Positions 10,701 to 18,963 of a DNA stretch of 64,000 nt are shown here, in pieces. The stretch comes from Segatella copri (GTDB lineage: Bacteria > Bacteroidota > Bacteroidia > Bacteroidales > Bacteroidaceae). The stretch spans positions 41,462 to 105,461 of the forward strand of contig NZ_VZAD01000057.1 in NCBI RefSeq assembly GCF_009495355.1. Reading direction: 5' to 3'. A model generated the notes under the pieces. The model did not search any database. It saw only the letters and a list, made by a program, of their open reading frames with translations, and had not been told where the DNA came from. The position numbers were made by a program, and so were the translations under genes. Position 1 is the first letter of the stretch. Each line of letters opens with the position of its first letter.

Positions 10701-12031
10701 ATGTGCTTCATGGTGCCATGAGCGTCGATTTTGGCTACTACGGTTCCCAACTTGCGGTTGTCGAGAATGCGACCCAAGTTTACGCCACGGGTGTCAACAG
10801 AAGCCTTGATGCGGTCATCGTTTTTGAAGGCCTGCAGGCTTATGTTGCCAGCATCGGTCTCTATGTTGCCCTTGGCAGAGAGGACCTTTTCGTAGCCCTT
10901 GGCATTGCCGGTAAGGTGGATGGTACCCAAACGCTGGATTTCCTTTGGTATTTTCACCTTGCTGCCTAAGTTCTCGGCCAGGAATTCCACGCCGGCAGGG
11001 CTGAGGTTCAGATTGGCGATGTCGGCATTCCAGGCTGGATGGCTGCTTGCATGGCTGTAGCTGCCCCGTGCCTGAAGATTGATGCTGCCGCTGCCTGTAC
11101 GGAGGTTGAGCGAGGGGACGGATATTGACTTGGCTGTGCCCGAGAAACGGGAACTTACAAACACCGCATCGTCGAAATGGCGCAAAGCCGGCACCAGACT
11201 TGCCACGTCGGCAAAGGTGATCTTCGACTGTTGGATGCCTCCCTCGAAGCGCAGGCTCTCAGGAATGAATCTCTTGCCCTCAAAGCGATAAGTGGCCTTC
11301 AGGTCGTCGAGCACCAACTCGGAGCGTGGCATGAGCAGACGGAACTCCTTGAGTGTGGCTTTCTGCCTGTCGGCTTGCAGCTTGAAGTGAAGTGACTGTA
11401 GTTTGAAGCCTGATTCGTCCTTAAATGATAACTTCTTGAGCAACAGGTCGATGCTGTTGTCGGTTACATGATTTAACAGAATGTGTGACGAGAGTTCGCT
11501 CACCCTGATGTGTTGGGGCGAGAAGACGCCGCTGCGGGGAGCCACGTCGCGCTGGTTGTAGGCGATGGCGCCTCGGCGGATGATGAGACTTCCGATGTGC
11601 AGGTCGAGAGGCTTGTGCTGGGTGGTGTCCTTGGAAGCCAACGAGTCGAGTACAAACTGGAAGTTGGCTGGGCTTTTGGCTGTCTGGCGGTAGAGGTTGG
11701 CACGCAGACCGAAGATTTGCGCAGACGAGACGGAAATTTTGCCCTGTGTAGCAGCCATGTAGTCTATCTTGGCCGACAGACGGCTGGCATAAATGAGGCT
11801 GTCGCCCTGCTGGTCGTACATCATCACGTCGTCGATGATGATTCGGTTGAAGAAGCCCAGGTTGACTTTTCCTACTTCCACCTTGGTGCCGAATTTGTCG
11901 GCAAGAGCCTCTGCCACCTCCTTGCCCAAGAAGGTCTGTACTGATGGCAAGTGCATCAGTACGATGAGCAGCAAATAGAGGACGATAAGTGTCCAGATGA
12001 TGCCGTTACATATATGTTTGAACTTCTTCAA
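7706..12031 (-). CDS. tamB: Translocation/assembly module TamB-like AsmA-clan protein
   Basis: A 1441-residue protein with one N-terminal membrane anchor (residues about 11-30, IIWTLIVLYLLLIVLMHLP) followed by a very long periplasmic region of repeated beta-strand segments and a C-terminal TamB domain (DUF490), recognisable from the block around GNYVVDHGQYKLTIQNIIKKDF and the VINSQEEMNQQVLYLLGIGRF region. Such proteins bridge inner and outer membrane and help assemble outer-membrane proteins or move phospholipids. The last 20 residues are almost only Lys and Asn (KSKNKEKKNKNKKKGKK), an unusual basic tail for a secreted protein. It is transcribed alone, divergently from nqrA. Confidence 0.88.
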   Translation of the reverse strand: MKKFKHICNGIIWTLIVLYLLLIVLMHLPSVQTFLGKEVAEALADKFGTKVEVGKVNLGFFNRIIIDDVMMYDQQGDSLIYASRLSAKIDYMAATQGKISVSSAQIFGLRANLYRQTAKSPANFQFVLDSLASKDTTQHKPLDLHIGSLIIRRGAIAYNQRDVAPRSGVFSPQHIRVSELSSHILLNHVTDNSIDLLLKKLSFKDESGFKLQSLHFKLQADRQKATLKEFRLLMPRSELVLDDLKATYRFEGKRFIPESLRFEGGIQQSKITFADVASLVPALRHFDDAVFVSSRFSGTAKSISVPSLNLRTGSGSINLQARGSYSHASSHPAWNADIANLNLSPAGVEFLAENLGSKVKIPKEIQRLGTIHLTGNAKGYEKVLSAKGNIETDAGNISLQAFKNDDRIKASVDTRGVNLGRILDNRKLGTVVAKIDAHGTMKHIFAKGNIARFDYGNYDFHNIEIDGDYDMKTLRGTASIADPNVNLSVKGDYQLGSRLYAFDAAINHLRPIVLGMKMHDPSYSLNNISISANNKGKEGHLDIEAPFVSLYARGQYDLTTIYGSIMRLVADKLPTIPGISKHAAKGYNDFTLQANITSAEVLQRMFGLPLSLSLPVHINGNISDAEKNVNLYINAPNFSWDGSAFHDANIELNTIGDSLRMEARISQGLPYEKAPVYRLRAAAADNNLSTLLYYANQSSKLPITGKIDTRTQFFTSDNGTTGVHVSVNPSEIMLGEKKWLLNPADIIYRKNELTVDMLNFSHGDQHIIINGKATPQATDSIVADLKDVDVAYILNLVNFHSVDFAGKASGKAVVKSIFQTPEAYANLDVKDFVFENGPLGTLHAKAAYDNQEGQINIDATAEDGPEHLTVINGYVSPKRNYIDLGIEAHNTSLKFMENFCGSFLNNVEAWCKGKLNVVGDLKNINLVGDVVAHGRMHMKQLGTDYTFNHLRAHAIPDDIQFEGDSIYDSHYNGKHSHFALIRGGIHHKHLTRLSYDLDIDANNFLGFDTHEFGDDTFYGTVFATGTVGIHGKSGETIIDIDATPEPHSIFVYNVASPDAISAGSFIHWNDATPYIYRPNSPDSDKDEDDSPDFSSDMRINFLVNTNPNLTLKLMMDDQTGDYITLNGNGVIRANYYNKGGLDMFGNYVVDHGQYKLTIQNIIKKDFDFQPGGTIAFGGDPYNAPLNLQAKYTVNGVPLSDLNIGRSFSSNNIRVDCLMDITGTPGAPKVDFSMDLPTVNSDAKQMIYSVINSQEEMNQQVLYLLGIGRFYTQTKNNQTSEDASQQSQTSLAMQSLLSGTISQQINNVLSSFVNSSNWNFGANISTGNEGFNNAEYEGILSGRLLNNRLLFNGQFGYRDNANATQSFIGDFDLRYLIFPNGNLSIHVYNQTNDRYFTRNSLNTQGVGLIMKKDFFNLRDLLGIKKKSKNKEKKNKNKKKGKK

Positions 12032-12068
12032 ATGTGAATATTTTTTGAAAATTGGTACAAAATTACAT

Positions 12069-12137
12069 TATTTTTGCGTCAAAATCGAATAAAACTACAG
12101 AATTTCTTTTCCCACTCACATTTTTTTGCTATTTTTG
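12069..12137 (+). promoter_or_regulatory. Promoter region of the nqr operon
   Basis: Two TATTTTTG boxes matching TAnnTTTG lie at 12069-12076 and 12130-12137. The second is about 150 bp upstream of nqrA and would leave a long untranslated leader. Which box is used is not decidable from sequence. Confidence 0.45.
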
Positions 12138-12289
12138 CACCACTATTCAGCACTTTTAAAGGAAAATCAGTAATAAAAATACCATCAGCAGATAAGAAAT
12201 AGAAAGACGGCATCATCGCGCTTGCCGAACCATGCAAAAAAGTGAGAATATAAAGTATAATAATTAAAATATAAAAAGTTTATGTAGTT

Positions 12290-13645
12290 ATGGCAGATGT
12301 AATCAAGTTACGTAAAGGACTGGACATCAACCTGAAAGGTAAAGCCTCAATGGATGTGACGCTGCAGGTGAAGCAGGCAGAGGAGTATGCTCTCGTGCCT
12401 GATGCTTTCGTGGGCGTTACTCCTAAGGTGGTTGTGAAGGAAGGTGTTCATGTCAATTCGGGCGATGCGCTGTTTGTCAACAAAGCATGTCCTGAGGTGA
12501 AGTTTGCCTCGCCCGTGAGCGGTACTGTGACCGCCATAGAAAGAGGTGAGCGCAGAAAGGTGCTCTGTGTGAAGGTGAAAGCCGACGCTGAGCAGCAGGC
12601 TACCGATTTCGGTAAGAAGAATGTGGATGTTTTGGACGGAGAAGCTGTAAAGAATGCCTTGCTTGAGGCAGGTCTCTTCGGATACATCAACCAGTTGCCT
12701 TATGCTGTGTCCACTACTCCCGACACCAAGCCTAAGGCAATTTTTGTTTCTGCACTTCGCGACATGCCTTTGGCTTCTGACTTCGAGAAGGAACTCGAAG
12801 GGAATGAGGATGCTTTCCAGGCTGGTTTGACAGCCTTGAGCAAGGTGGCTAAAGTCTATTTGGGTGTTGGCATCAATCAGCACAGCCGTGCGCTTGAGGA
12901 GGCAAAGAATGTGGAGGTCAATGTGTTCGACGGTCCTTGTCCTGCTGGTAATGTAGGAGTACAGGTCAACCATATCGACCCGGTCAACAAGGGCGAGGTG
13001 GTATGGTCAGTAGACCCATCGGCTATCATCTTCTTCGGTCGTCTTTTCCTTACTGGCAAGGTGGATCTTCGCAAGAAGGTGGCTGTGGCAGGAAGCGAGA
13101 TAAAGACTCCCGGTTATGCTGAGGTCTTGGTAGGAACACCTTTGAGCGCTTTTGTAGCCGACCAGTTGAAAGCTACTGAGCATGTGCGACTCATCAATGG
13201 CAATCCTCTTACAGGCGTGCAGACTGATATGGCGGGCTTCGTAGGCGGACATACATCTGAGATAACTGCCATCCCTGAGGGCGACGACAAAGACGAGATG
13301 CTGGGCTGGATTCTTCCACGTACCAGTCAGTTCTCTACATCACGTTCTTATTTCTCCTGGCTCTTTGGCAAGAAGAAGGAGTACGACCTGGATGCCCGTG
13401 TGAAGGGTGGCGAGCGCCACATGATCATGAGTGGTGAGTACGACAAGGTGTTGCCAATGGACATCTTTGGAGAGTACCTCATCAAGGCCATCATTACCGG
13501 CGACATCGACAAGCAGGAGCAGCTCGGAATCTATGAGGTGAGTCCTGAGGACTTTGCCGTAGCTGAGTTTGTAGACAGTTCTAAGCTCGAGCTCCAGAAG
13601 ATAGTACGCGATGGCTTGAACACCTTGCGTAAGGAGAATGCTTAA
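12290..13645 (+). CDS. nqrA: Na+-translocating NADH:quinone reductase subunit A
   Basis: A 451-residue subunit of the Na+-NQR complex, first of six adjacent genes nqrABCDEF in canonical order. It opens with the barrel-sandwich-like biotinyl/lipoyl fold seen in NqrA (GLDINLKGKASMDV to about residue 100) and contains the Rnf/Nqr-type soluble domain and the conserved C-terminal region (PMDIFGEYLIKAIITGDID). Na+-NQR oxidises NADH, reduces quinone and exports Na+, supplying the sodium motive force in Prevotella and Bacteroides. The next gene begins 9 bp downstream. Confidence 0.96.
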   Translation: MADVIKLRKGLDINLKGKASMDVTLQVKQAEEYALVPDAFVGVTPKVVVKEGVHVNSGDALFVNKACPEVKFASPVSGTVTAIERGERRKVLCVKVKADAEQQATDFGKKNVDVLDGEAVKNALLEAGLFGYINQLPYAVSTTPDTKPKAIFVSALRDMPLASDFEKELEGNEDAFQAGLTALSKVAKVYLGVGINQHSRALEEAKNVEVNVFDGPCPAGNVGVQVNHIDPVNKGEVVWSVDPSAIIFFGRLFLTGKVDLRKKVAVAGSEIKTPGYAEVLVGTPLSAFVADQLKATEHVRLINGNPLTGVQTDMAGFVGGHTSEITAIPEGDDKDEMLGWILPRTSQFSTSRSYFSWLFGKKKEYDLDARVKGGERHMIMSGEYDKVLPMDIFGEYLIKAIITGDIDKQEQLGIYEVSPEDFAVAEFVDSSKLELQKIVRDGLNTLRKENA

Positions 13646-13653
13646 TTGTAATA

Positions 13654-14823
13654 ATGAATAAAAAAATGAGTGCATTAAGAAATTATCTCAACAAGATAAA
13701 GCCCAACTTCCAGAAGGGAGGTAAGCTTCATGCCTTCGAGAGTGTCTTTGATGGCTTCGAGAGTTTCCTGTACGTGCCTAACACGACAGCGAAGAGCGGA
13801 GCCCACATTCACGACGCCATTGACTCGAAGCGCATCATGAGCTTTGTGGTAATCGCCCTGATTCCTGCTTTGCTCTTCGGTATGTATAATGTGGGTTACC
13901 AGAACTATCAGGCAGCCGGAACTTTGGCAACAGCCAGTTTCCTCGAGGTTTTCGGTTTCGGATTCTTGGCTGTCCTTCCTAAGTTGCTCATCAGCTACAT
14001 TGTGGGTCTCGGCATTGAGTTTGCCTGGGCACAGTGGAAGCACGAGGAAATCCAGGAAGGCTATCTCGTCAGCGGTATCATCATCCCATTGATCATTCCT
14101 GTCACTACACCGCTCTGGATGCTCGCCCTGGCTTGCGCCTTTGCTGTTATCTTCTGCAAGGAGATCTTCGGTGGTACGGGTATGAATATCTTCAATGTGG
14201 CTGTAGGTGCCCGTATGTTCCTCTTCTTCTCATATCCATTGGCTATGAGTGGTGATAAGGTTTGGATTGCCAAGGATTCCATCTTTGGCCTCGGCAACAC
14301 CTTGGCAGACGGATTCACAGCGGCTACTCCGCTCGGACAGTTGGCTCAGAACATTACGCCTACAGCTAATCTCAGCGATGCCATCACAGGTTTCATCCCT
14401 GGCTGTATCGGTGAGACATCCGTCATCGCCATCGCCATCGGTGCCGTTATCCTTCTTTGGACTGGTATTGCATCTTGGAAGACCATGGGCTCTGTATTCG
14501 CAGGTGGTATCGTGATGGCGCTTATTTTCCAGGCGCTCGGTATGACTCCTATCGCCTGGTACGAGCACATCGTCCTGGGTGGTTTCTGCTTCGGTGCCGT
14601 ATTCATGGCTACCGACCCTGTCACCTCAGCCCGTACCGAGAAGGGCAAGTACTTCTATGGATTCTTCATCGGAGCCATCGCTGTCATCGTGCGTGTGATG
14701 AACCCAGGTTATCCAGAGGGTATGATGCTCGCCATCTTCTTCGGCAATATGTTTGCTCCACTCATCGACTACATCGTAGTACAGAGCAACATCTCTCGCC
14801 GTGCTAAACGTGCTATTAAATAA
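13654..14823 (+). CDS. nqrB: Na+-NQR subunit B (membrane, flavin-binding)
   Basis: A 389-residue polytopic membrane protein of the NqrB/RnfD family. The segment DGFTAATPLGQ carries the threonine expected to hold covalent FMN; the usual motif is SGAT and here it reads AAT, a conservative variant. About ten hydrophobic helices are visible, and the NMFAPLIDYIVVQ end is typical. It forms the sodium and electron path with NqrD and NqrE. Start at 13654 (ATG) is the only one compatible with the short gap after nqrA. Confidence 0.96.
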   Translation: MNKKMSALRNYLNKIKPNFQKGGKLHAFESVFDGFESFLYVPNTTAKSGAHIHDAIDSKRIMSFVVIALIPALLFGMYNVGYQNYQAAGTLATASFLEVFGFGFLAVLPKLLISYIVGLGIEFAWAQWKHEEIQEGYLVSGIIIPLIIPVTTPLWMLALACAFAVIFCKEIFGGTGMNIFNVAVGARMFLFFSYPLAMSGDKVWIAKDSIFGLGNTLADGFTAATPLGQLAQNITPTANLSDAITGFIPGCIGETSVIAIAIGAVILLWTGIASWKTMGSVFAGGIVMALIFQALGMTPIAWYEHIVLGGFCFGAVFMATDPVTSARTEKGKYFYGFFIGAIAVIVRVMNPGYPEGMMLAIFFGNMFAPLIDYIVVQSNISRRAKRAIK

Positions 14824-14842
14824 TGTAAGGAGGAATGTAGAT

Positions 14843-15445
14843 ATGAAGACAAATTCAAATTGCTATACTATTATCTATTCGGTTATCATCGTAGTAATCG
14901 TGGCATTCCTGCTCGCGTTTGTGTCTTCTTCGCTGAAGCCAACACAGGATGCTAACGTGGCGCTGGATACTCAGAAGCAGATTCTGAACTCACTCAACCT
15001 GCGCGACCTTGACAATGCAACTGCGGCTGCCAAATATAAAGAGGTGGTAAAGGCTGAGAAGGAGAAGGACGGCATGAAGTATTACGAGTGCGAGATTGAT
15101 GGTCAGAAGAAGACTGTATATTCTGTAAAGGGTATGGGTCTCTGGGGCGGCATTTCAGGCTTTATCGCCGTAGATGCCGATAACAATACCATCTATGGAG
15201 TATATTTCAATCATGAGGGCGAGACTGCCGGTCTGGGTGCCGAAATCAAGGATAACCTGAAGTGGCAGCAGAAGTTCCAAGGCAAGAAGATTCACAAGGA
15301 TGGAGTAGAGGGCATCGCTCTTGGCGTGGAGAAAGATGCTCCTGCCGGTGACCCTAACAATGTGGATGCCGTGACAGGTGCTACATTGACATCCGATGGT
15401 GTGGACGCCATGCTCAAGGAAGGACTTGCTAAATTCATTAAATAA
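14843..15445 (+). CDS. nqrC: Na+-NQR subunit C (covalent FMN)
   Basis: A 200-residue protein with one N-terminal membrane helix (about residues 9-30) and an FMN-binding domain. The motif DAVTGATLTSDGV near residue 180 carries the threonine that binds FMN covalently in this family. I start it at the ATG at 14843, which has a good AAGGAGGA ribosome site 10 to 15 bases upstream; a longer frame from 14801 would overlap nqrB and adds non-homologous sequence. Confidence 0.95.
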   Translation: MKTNSNCYTIIYSVIIVVIVAFLLAFVSSSLKPTQDANVALDTQKQILNSLNLRDLDNATAAAKYKEVVKAEKEKDGMKYYECEIDGQKKTVYSVKGMGLWGGISGFIAVDADNNTIYGVYFNHEGETAGLGAEIKDNLKWQQKFQGKKIHKDGVEGIALGVEKDAPAGDPNNVDAVTGATLTSDGVDAMLKEGLAKFIK

Positions 15446-15457
15446 TCAAGCGAAATT

Positions 15458-16084
15458 ATGGCATTATTTAGTAAACAAAATAAAGAGGCATTCATCAAGC
15501 CATTGAACGGCGACAACCCTGTGCTCGTTCAGGTGCTTGGTATCTGTAGTGCCTTGGCTGTCACTTCACAGTTGAAGCCAGCCATTGTGATGGGACTTGC
15601 CGTTACCATTATCACGGCATTCTCCAACGTGATTATTTCTATCATCCGCAACACCATTCCTCAGCGAATACGTATCATCGTACAGCTGGTGGTGGTTGCT
15701 GCCCTGGTAACCATCGTGAGCCAGGTGCTGAAGGCTTTCGCTTACGACGTGAGCGTGCAGCTCTCTGTGTATGTGGGTCTGATCATCACCAACTGTATCC
15801 TGATGGGTCGTTTGGAGGCATTCGCCATGATGAACAAGCCTTGGCCTTCATTCCTCGATGGTGTGGGCAACGGTTTGGGTTACGCCCTCATCCTTGTGAT
15901 TGTGGGTGCAGTTCGTGAACTCCTGGGCCGCGGATCATTGCTCGGTTTCCAGCTGATTCCTGAGGGAGCTTACAACTTCGGATATGTTAACAACGGTATG
16001 ATGACCATGCCTGCCATGGCGCTGATTCTCGTTGGATGTGTAATCTGGGTACATCGTGCCTTTATTTATAAGGAGGAAAAGTAA
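15458..16084 (+). CDS. nqrD: Na+-NQR subunit D
   Basis: A 208-residue hydrophobic protein with six predicted helices, matching NqrD/RnfE in length and sequence (for example NPVLVQVLGICSALAVT and the central LIITNCILMGRLEAFAM, the half-helix with the Asn-Cys that binds the shared iron centre in these complexes). It begins 12 bp after nqrC and pairs with NqrE as an inverted-topology partner. Confidence 0.96.
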   Translation: MALFSKQNKEAFIKPLNGDNPVLVQVLGICSALAVTSQLKPAIVMGLAVTIITAFSNVIISIIRNTIPQRIRIIVQLVVVAALVTIVSQVLKAFAYDVSVQLSVYVGLIITNCILMGRLEAFAMMNKPWPSFLDGVGNGLGYALILVIVGAVRELLGRGSLLGFQLIPEGAYNFGYVNNGMMTMPAMALILVGCVIWVHRAFIYKEEK

Positions 16085-16085
16085 G

Positions 16086-16709
16086 ATGGAGCACGCTATT
16101 AGTTTGTTTTTCCGTTCGATTTTCGTCGACAACATGATCTTCGCCTACTTCTTGGGTATGTGCTCTTATCTGGCAGTTTCCAAGAATGTGAAGACCTCTT
16201 TGGGCTTGGGTCTTGCAGTAACCTTCGTGTTGCTCATCACCGTGCCTGTAGATTATCTTTTGCAGACCAAGGTGCTCAGCGCTGACGGAATTCTGGGTGT
16301 GGATCTCACTTATCTGAGCTTCATCCTCTTCATCGCCGTCATCGCCGGTATAGTGCAGTTGGTCGAGATGGTGGTAGAGAAGTTCTCACCATCGCTCTAT
16401 GCAGCCTTGGGTATCTTCCTGCCTTTGATAGCCGTTAACTGTGCCATCATGGGTGCATCGCTCTTCATGCAGCAGCGCATCCTGATGGATCCTGCCAATA
16501 CTCAGGCTATCACATCGGTATGGGACAGCATCGTATATGCAGTAGGTTCCGGTCTCGGCTGGACACTCGCCATCGTTCTGATGGGAGCTATCCGCGAGAA
16601 GATGCAGTATTGCGACGTGCCAAAGCCTCTGCAGGGACTCGGCATTACATTTATCACAGTTGGCCTCATGGCAATGGCTATGCTTTGCTTTTCAGGTTTG
16701 AAAATCTAA
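16086..16709 (+). CDS. nqrE: Na+-NQR subunit E
   Basis: A 207-residue hydrophobic protein, homologous to NqrD with inverted topology. It contains VNCAIMGASLF, the counterpart cysteine half-helix, and ends in GLMAMAMLCFSGLKI. The start at 16086 follows an AAGGAGGAAAAG ribosome site at the end of nqrD; a longer frame from 16056 would overlap nqrD. Confidence 0.96.
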   Translation: MEHAISLFFRSIFVDNMIFAYFLGMCSYLAVSKNVKTSLGLGLAVTFVLLITVPVDYLLQTKVLSADGILGVDLTYLSFILFIAVIAGIVQLVEMVVEKFSPSLYAALGIFLPLIAVNCAIMGASLFMQQRILMDPANTQAITSVWDSIVYAVGSGLGWTLAIVLMGAIREKMQYCDVPKPLQGLGITFITVGLMAMAMLCFSGLKI

Positions 16710-16727
16710 AAAAGGAGGACTTTAGAT

Positions 16728-18002
16728 ATGGGTAATACATCATTTATATTGGCCAGTATAGGAGTTTTCCTTGTAGTGATTCTCCTGCTGGTAATCATTT
16801 TGCTTGTGGCAAAGAAATACCTCAGCCCAAGCGGAAATGTGAATATTGAAATCAATGGCGACAAGACCATCAACGTGCCTCAGGGCAGCAGTTTGATGAC
16901 TACGCTGAATGAGAACGGCATCTTCCTGCCTTCTGCCTGTGGTGGTAAGGCAAGCTGTGGCCAGTGCAAGGTTCAGGTGCTTGAGGGCGGTGGCGAGATT
17001 CTCGACTCGGAGAAGCCTCACTTCACCCGCAAGCAGATTAAGGACCACTGGCGTCTGGGATGTCAGTGCAAGGTGAAGGGCGACCTGAAGATCAAGGTGC
17101 CTGAGAGTGTGATGGGCGTGAAAGAGTGGGAGTGCGAGGTTATCTCCAACAAGAACGTTTCATCATTTATCAAGGAGTTCAAGGTGGCTCTGCCTCCAGG
17201 CGAGCACATGGACTTCGTTCCGGGTTCTTATGCTCAGATCAAGATTCCTGCATACGACTGCATCGATTACGACAAGGACTTCGACAAGGATCTCATCGGC
17301 GAGGAGTACATCGGAGCATGGAAGAAGTTCAACATCTTCTCTCTGAAGGCTCACAATCCAGAGCCTACCGTTCGTGCTTACTCTATGGCGAACTATCCTG
17401 ACGAGGGTGACATCATCACCTTGACTGTTCGTATCGCCACAACACCATTCCTGCCACGTCCACAGGTAGGATTCCAGAATGTACCAACAGGTATTGCTTC
17501 ATCTTACATCTTCTCGCTGAAGCCAGGCGACAAGGTAATGATGAGTGGTCCTTATGGCGACTTCCATCCTAACTTCACTTCAGGCAAGGAGATGATCTGG
17601 ATTGGTGGTGGTGCCGGTATGGCTCCATTGCGTGCGCAGATTATGCACATGACCAAGACATTGCACACTACCGACCGTGAGCTCCACTTCTTCTACGGAG
17701 CCCGTGCATTGGGTGAGGCATTCTTCCTCGAGGACTTCTGGGAGCTTGAGAAGGAATTCCCCAACTTCCACTTCCATCTCTCACTCGACCGCAAGGACCC
17801 AGTGGCAGATGCTCAGGGCGTGAAGTACTACGAGGGATTTGCTGTCAACTGCATCCGCGATACCTACTTGAAGGATCACGAGGCTCCTGAGGATTGCGAG
17901 TACTATCTCTGTGGACCTCCAATGCTGATCAAAACTGTTACTGATTATCTCGACAGCCTCGGCGTAGACCAGGAAAGTATCATGTATGATAACTTCGGAT
18001 AA
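16728..18002 (+). CDS. nqrF: Na+-NQR subunit F (NADH dehydrogenase, 2Fe-2S and FAD)
   Basis: A 424-residue electron entry subunit. Residues about 8-28 are a membrane anchor. A plant-ferredoxin-type 2Fe-2S domain follows, with cysteines 71, 77, 80 and 112. Then come a FAD-binding domain (RAYSMANYP, the RxYS motif) and a NADH domain (GGGAGMAPLRAQI, and C-terminal YLCGPPMLI). It takes hydride from NADH in the cytoplasm and passes electrons to the membrane subunits. It is last in the operon and is followed by a terminator. Confidence 0.97.
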   Translation: MGNTSFILASIGVFLVVILLLVIILLVAKKYLSPSGNVNIEINGDKTINVPQGSSLMTTLNENGIFLPSACGGKASCGQCKVQVLEGGGEILDSEKPHFTRKQIKDHWRLGCQCKVKGDLKIKVPESVMGVKEWECEVISNKNVSSFIKEFKVALPPGEHMDFVPGSYAQIKIPAYDCIDYDKDFDKDLIGEEYIGAWKKFNIFSLKAHNPEPTVRAYSMANYPDEGDIITLTVRIATTPFLPRPQVGFQNVPTGIASSYIFSLKPGDKVMMSGPYGDFHPNFTSGKEMIWIGGGAGMAPLRAQIMHMTKTLHTTDRELHFFYGARALGEAFFLEDFWELEKEFPNFHFHLSLDRKDPVADAQGVKYYEGFAVNCIRDTYLKDHEAPEDCEYYLCGPPMLIKTVTDYLDSLGVDQESIMYDNFG

Positions 18003-18039
18003 TGCAGACAAGCATGAGTCTATAGGTAATAAAAATGAC

Positions 18040-18070
18040 AAAGCCGCTGACATTCAGCGGCTTTGTTGCG
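18040..18070 (+). terminator. Terminator of the nqr operon
   Basis: An 11-bp perfect stem (AAAGCCGCTGA and its complement at 18054-18064) with a 3-base loop stands 37 bp after nqrF. The T run is short, but the stem is strong. Confidence 0.75.
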
Positions 18071-18178
18071 TTTTGTAGAGTAGAGTTGACTGCCAAGCTC
18101 TTACTTCCTTATTTTCCACTTCTTCTCTGTCTTTAAATTCTTTAACTACTGCAAGTGCGATTATTCATCAAAAAATAG

Positions 18179-18186
18179 TACCTTTG
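18179..18186 (+). promoter_or_regulatory. -7 element upstream of queH
   Basis: TACCTTTG matches TAnnTTTG, 112 bp upstream of the queH start. The interval 18071-18297 has no gene. Confidence 0.5.
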
Positions 18187-18297
18187 CTGTAGTTTTCGCA
18201 TATAAAAATTGATGGAGGGTGTCGTGAGACTGTACTCCATCTTTCTTTTAGCCAAATGGCTTTTGTCTTTAAAAATAATCGTAAACAATAAAATAAG

Positions 18298-18933
18298 ATG
18301 AAGATACAACCAGAAGAACAATATAAGTTTTTGAAGATATCCTTGCCCGACGGCGCTTCAGCCAACGAGCATTCGGTACTGTTGCATGCTTGCTGTGCTC
18401 CTTGTTCGGCAGCCATCGTGGAGTGTATGTTGCGCAATGGTATTCGTCCCACTGTGTATTTTTCCAATTCAAATATCTATCCGCAACAGGAGTTTGATAT
18501 TCGCAAGCAGGAACTCATTCGCTTTCTGCAACAGCAAGACGTGCCCTACGTGGAAGACGAGTACGACCATGCTGACTGGAAAAAGGCAATCGCCGGACTG
18601 GAGAATGAGCCGGAAAGAGGCTCGCGCTGTTCGGTGTGTTTCCAGTATCGGTTGCATCATGCTGCCCGCTATGCGCAGGCGCATGGCTTCAAGTGGCTTA
18701 CCACCACGCTGGCTTCCTCGCGCTGGAAGAACATCCGACAGATAGATACAGCGGGAATGGTGGCTGTGAGCGACTGTCCCGATGTGGAATGGTGGAGCCA
18801 GAACTGGCGAAAGGGCGGTTTACAATTAAGGCGCAGCGAGCTGCTGCGCCTCAATGAGTTCTATAATCAGTTGTATTGTGGCTGTGAGTTCAGTCTTGCC
18901 GCTTCGGAAGCGATGCGGAATCGAGACAAGTGA
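18298..18933 (+). CDS. queH: Epoxyqueuosine reductase QueH
   Basis: A 211-residue protein of the QueH (former DUF208) family, which reduces epoxyqueuosine to queuosine in tRNA and replaces the cobalamin enzyme QueG. The family cysteine pairs are present: HACCAPCSAA near residues 30-38 and GSRCSVCFQYRL near residue 106, which bind a 4Fe-4S cluster and an extra metal. A conserved TTTLASSRWKN segment is also present. Single gene, convergent with fhs, with only 30 bp between the two stops. Confidence 0.92.
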   Translation: MKIQPEEQYKFLKISLPDGASANEHSVLLHACCAPCSAAIVECMLRNGIRPTVYFSNSNIYPQQEFDIRKQELIRFLQQQDVPYVEDEYDHADWKKAIAGLENEPERGSRCSVCFQYRLHHAARYAQAHGFKWLTTTLASSRWKNIRQIDTAGMVAVSDCPDVEWWSQNWRKGGLQLRRSELLRLNEFYNQLYCGCEFSLAASEAMRNRDK

Positions 18934-18963
18934 TTCTTCTGACAGCCACTCATGAAAAGCTGT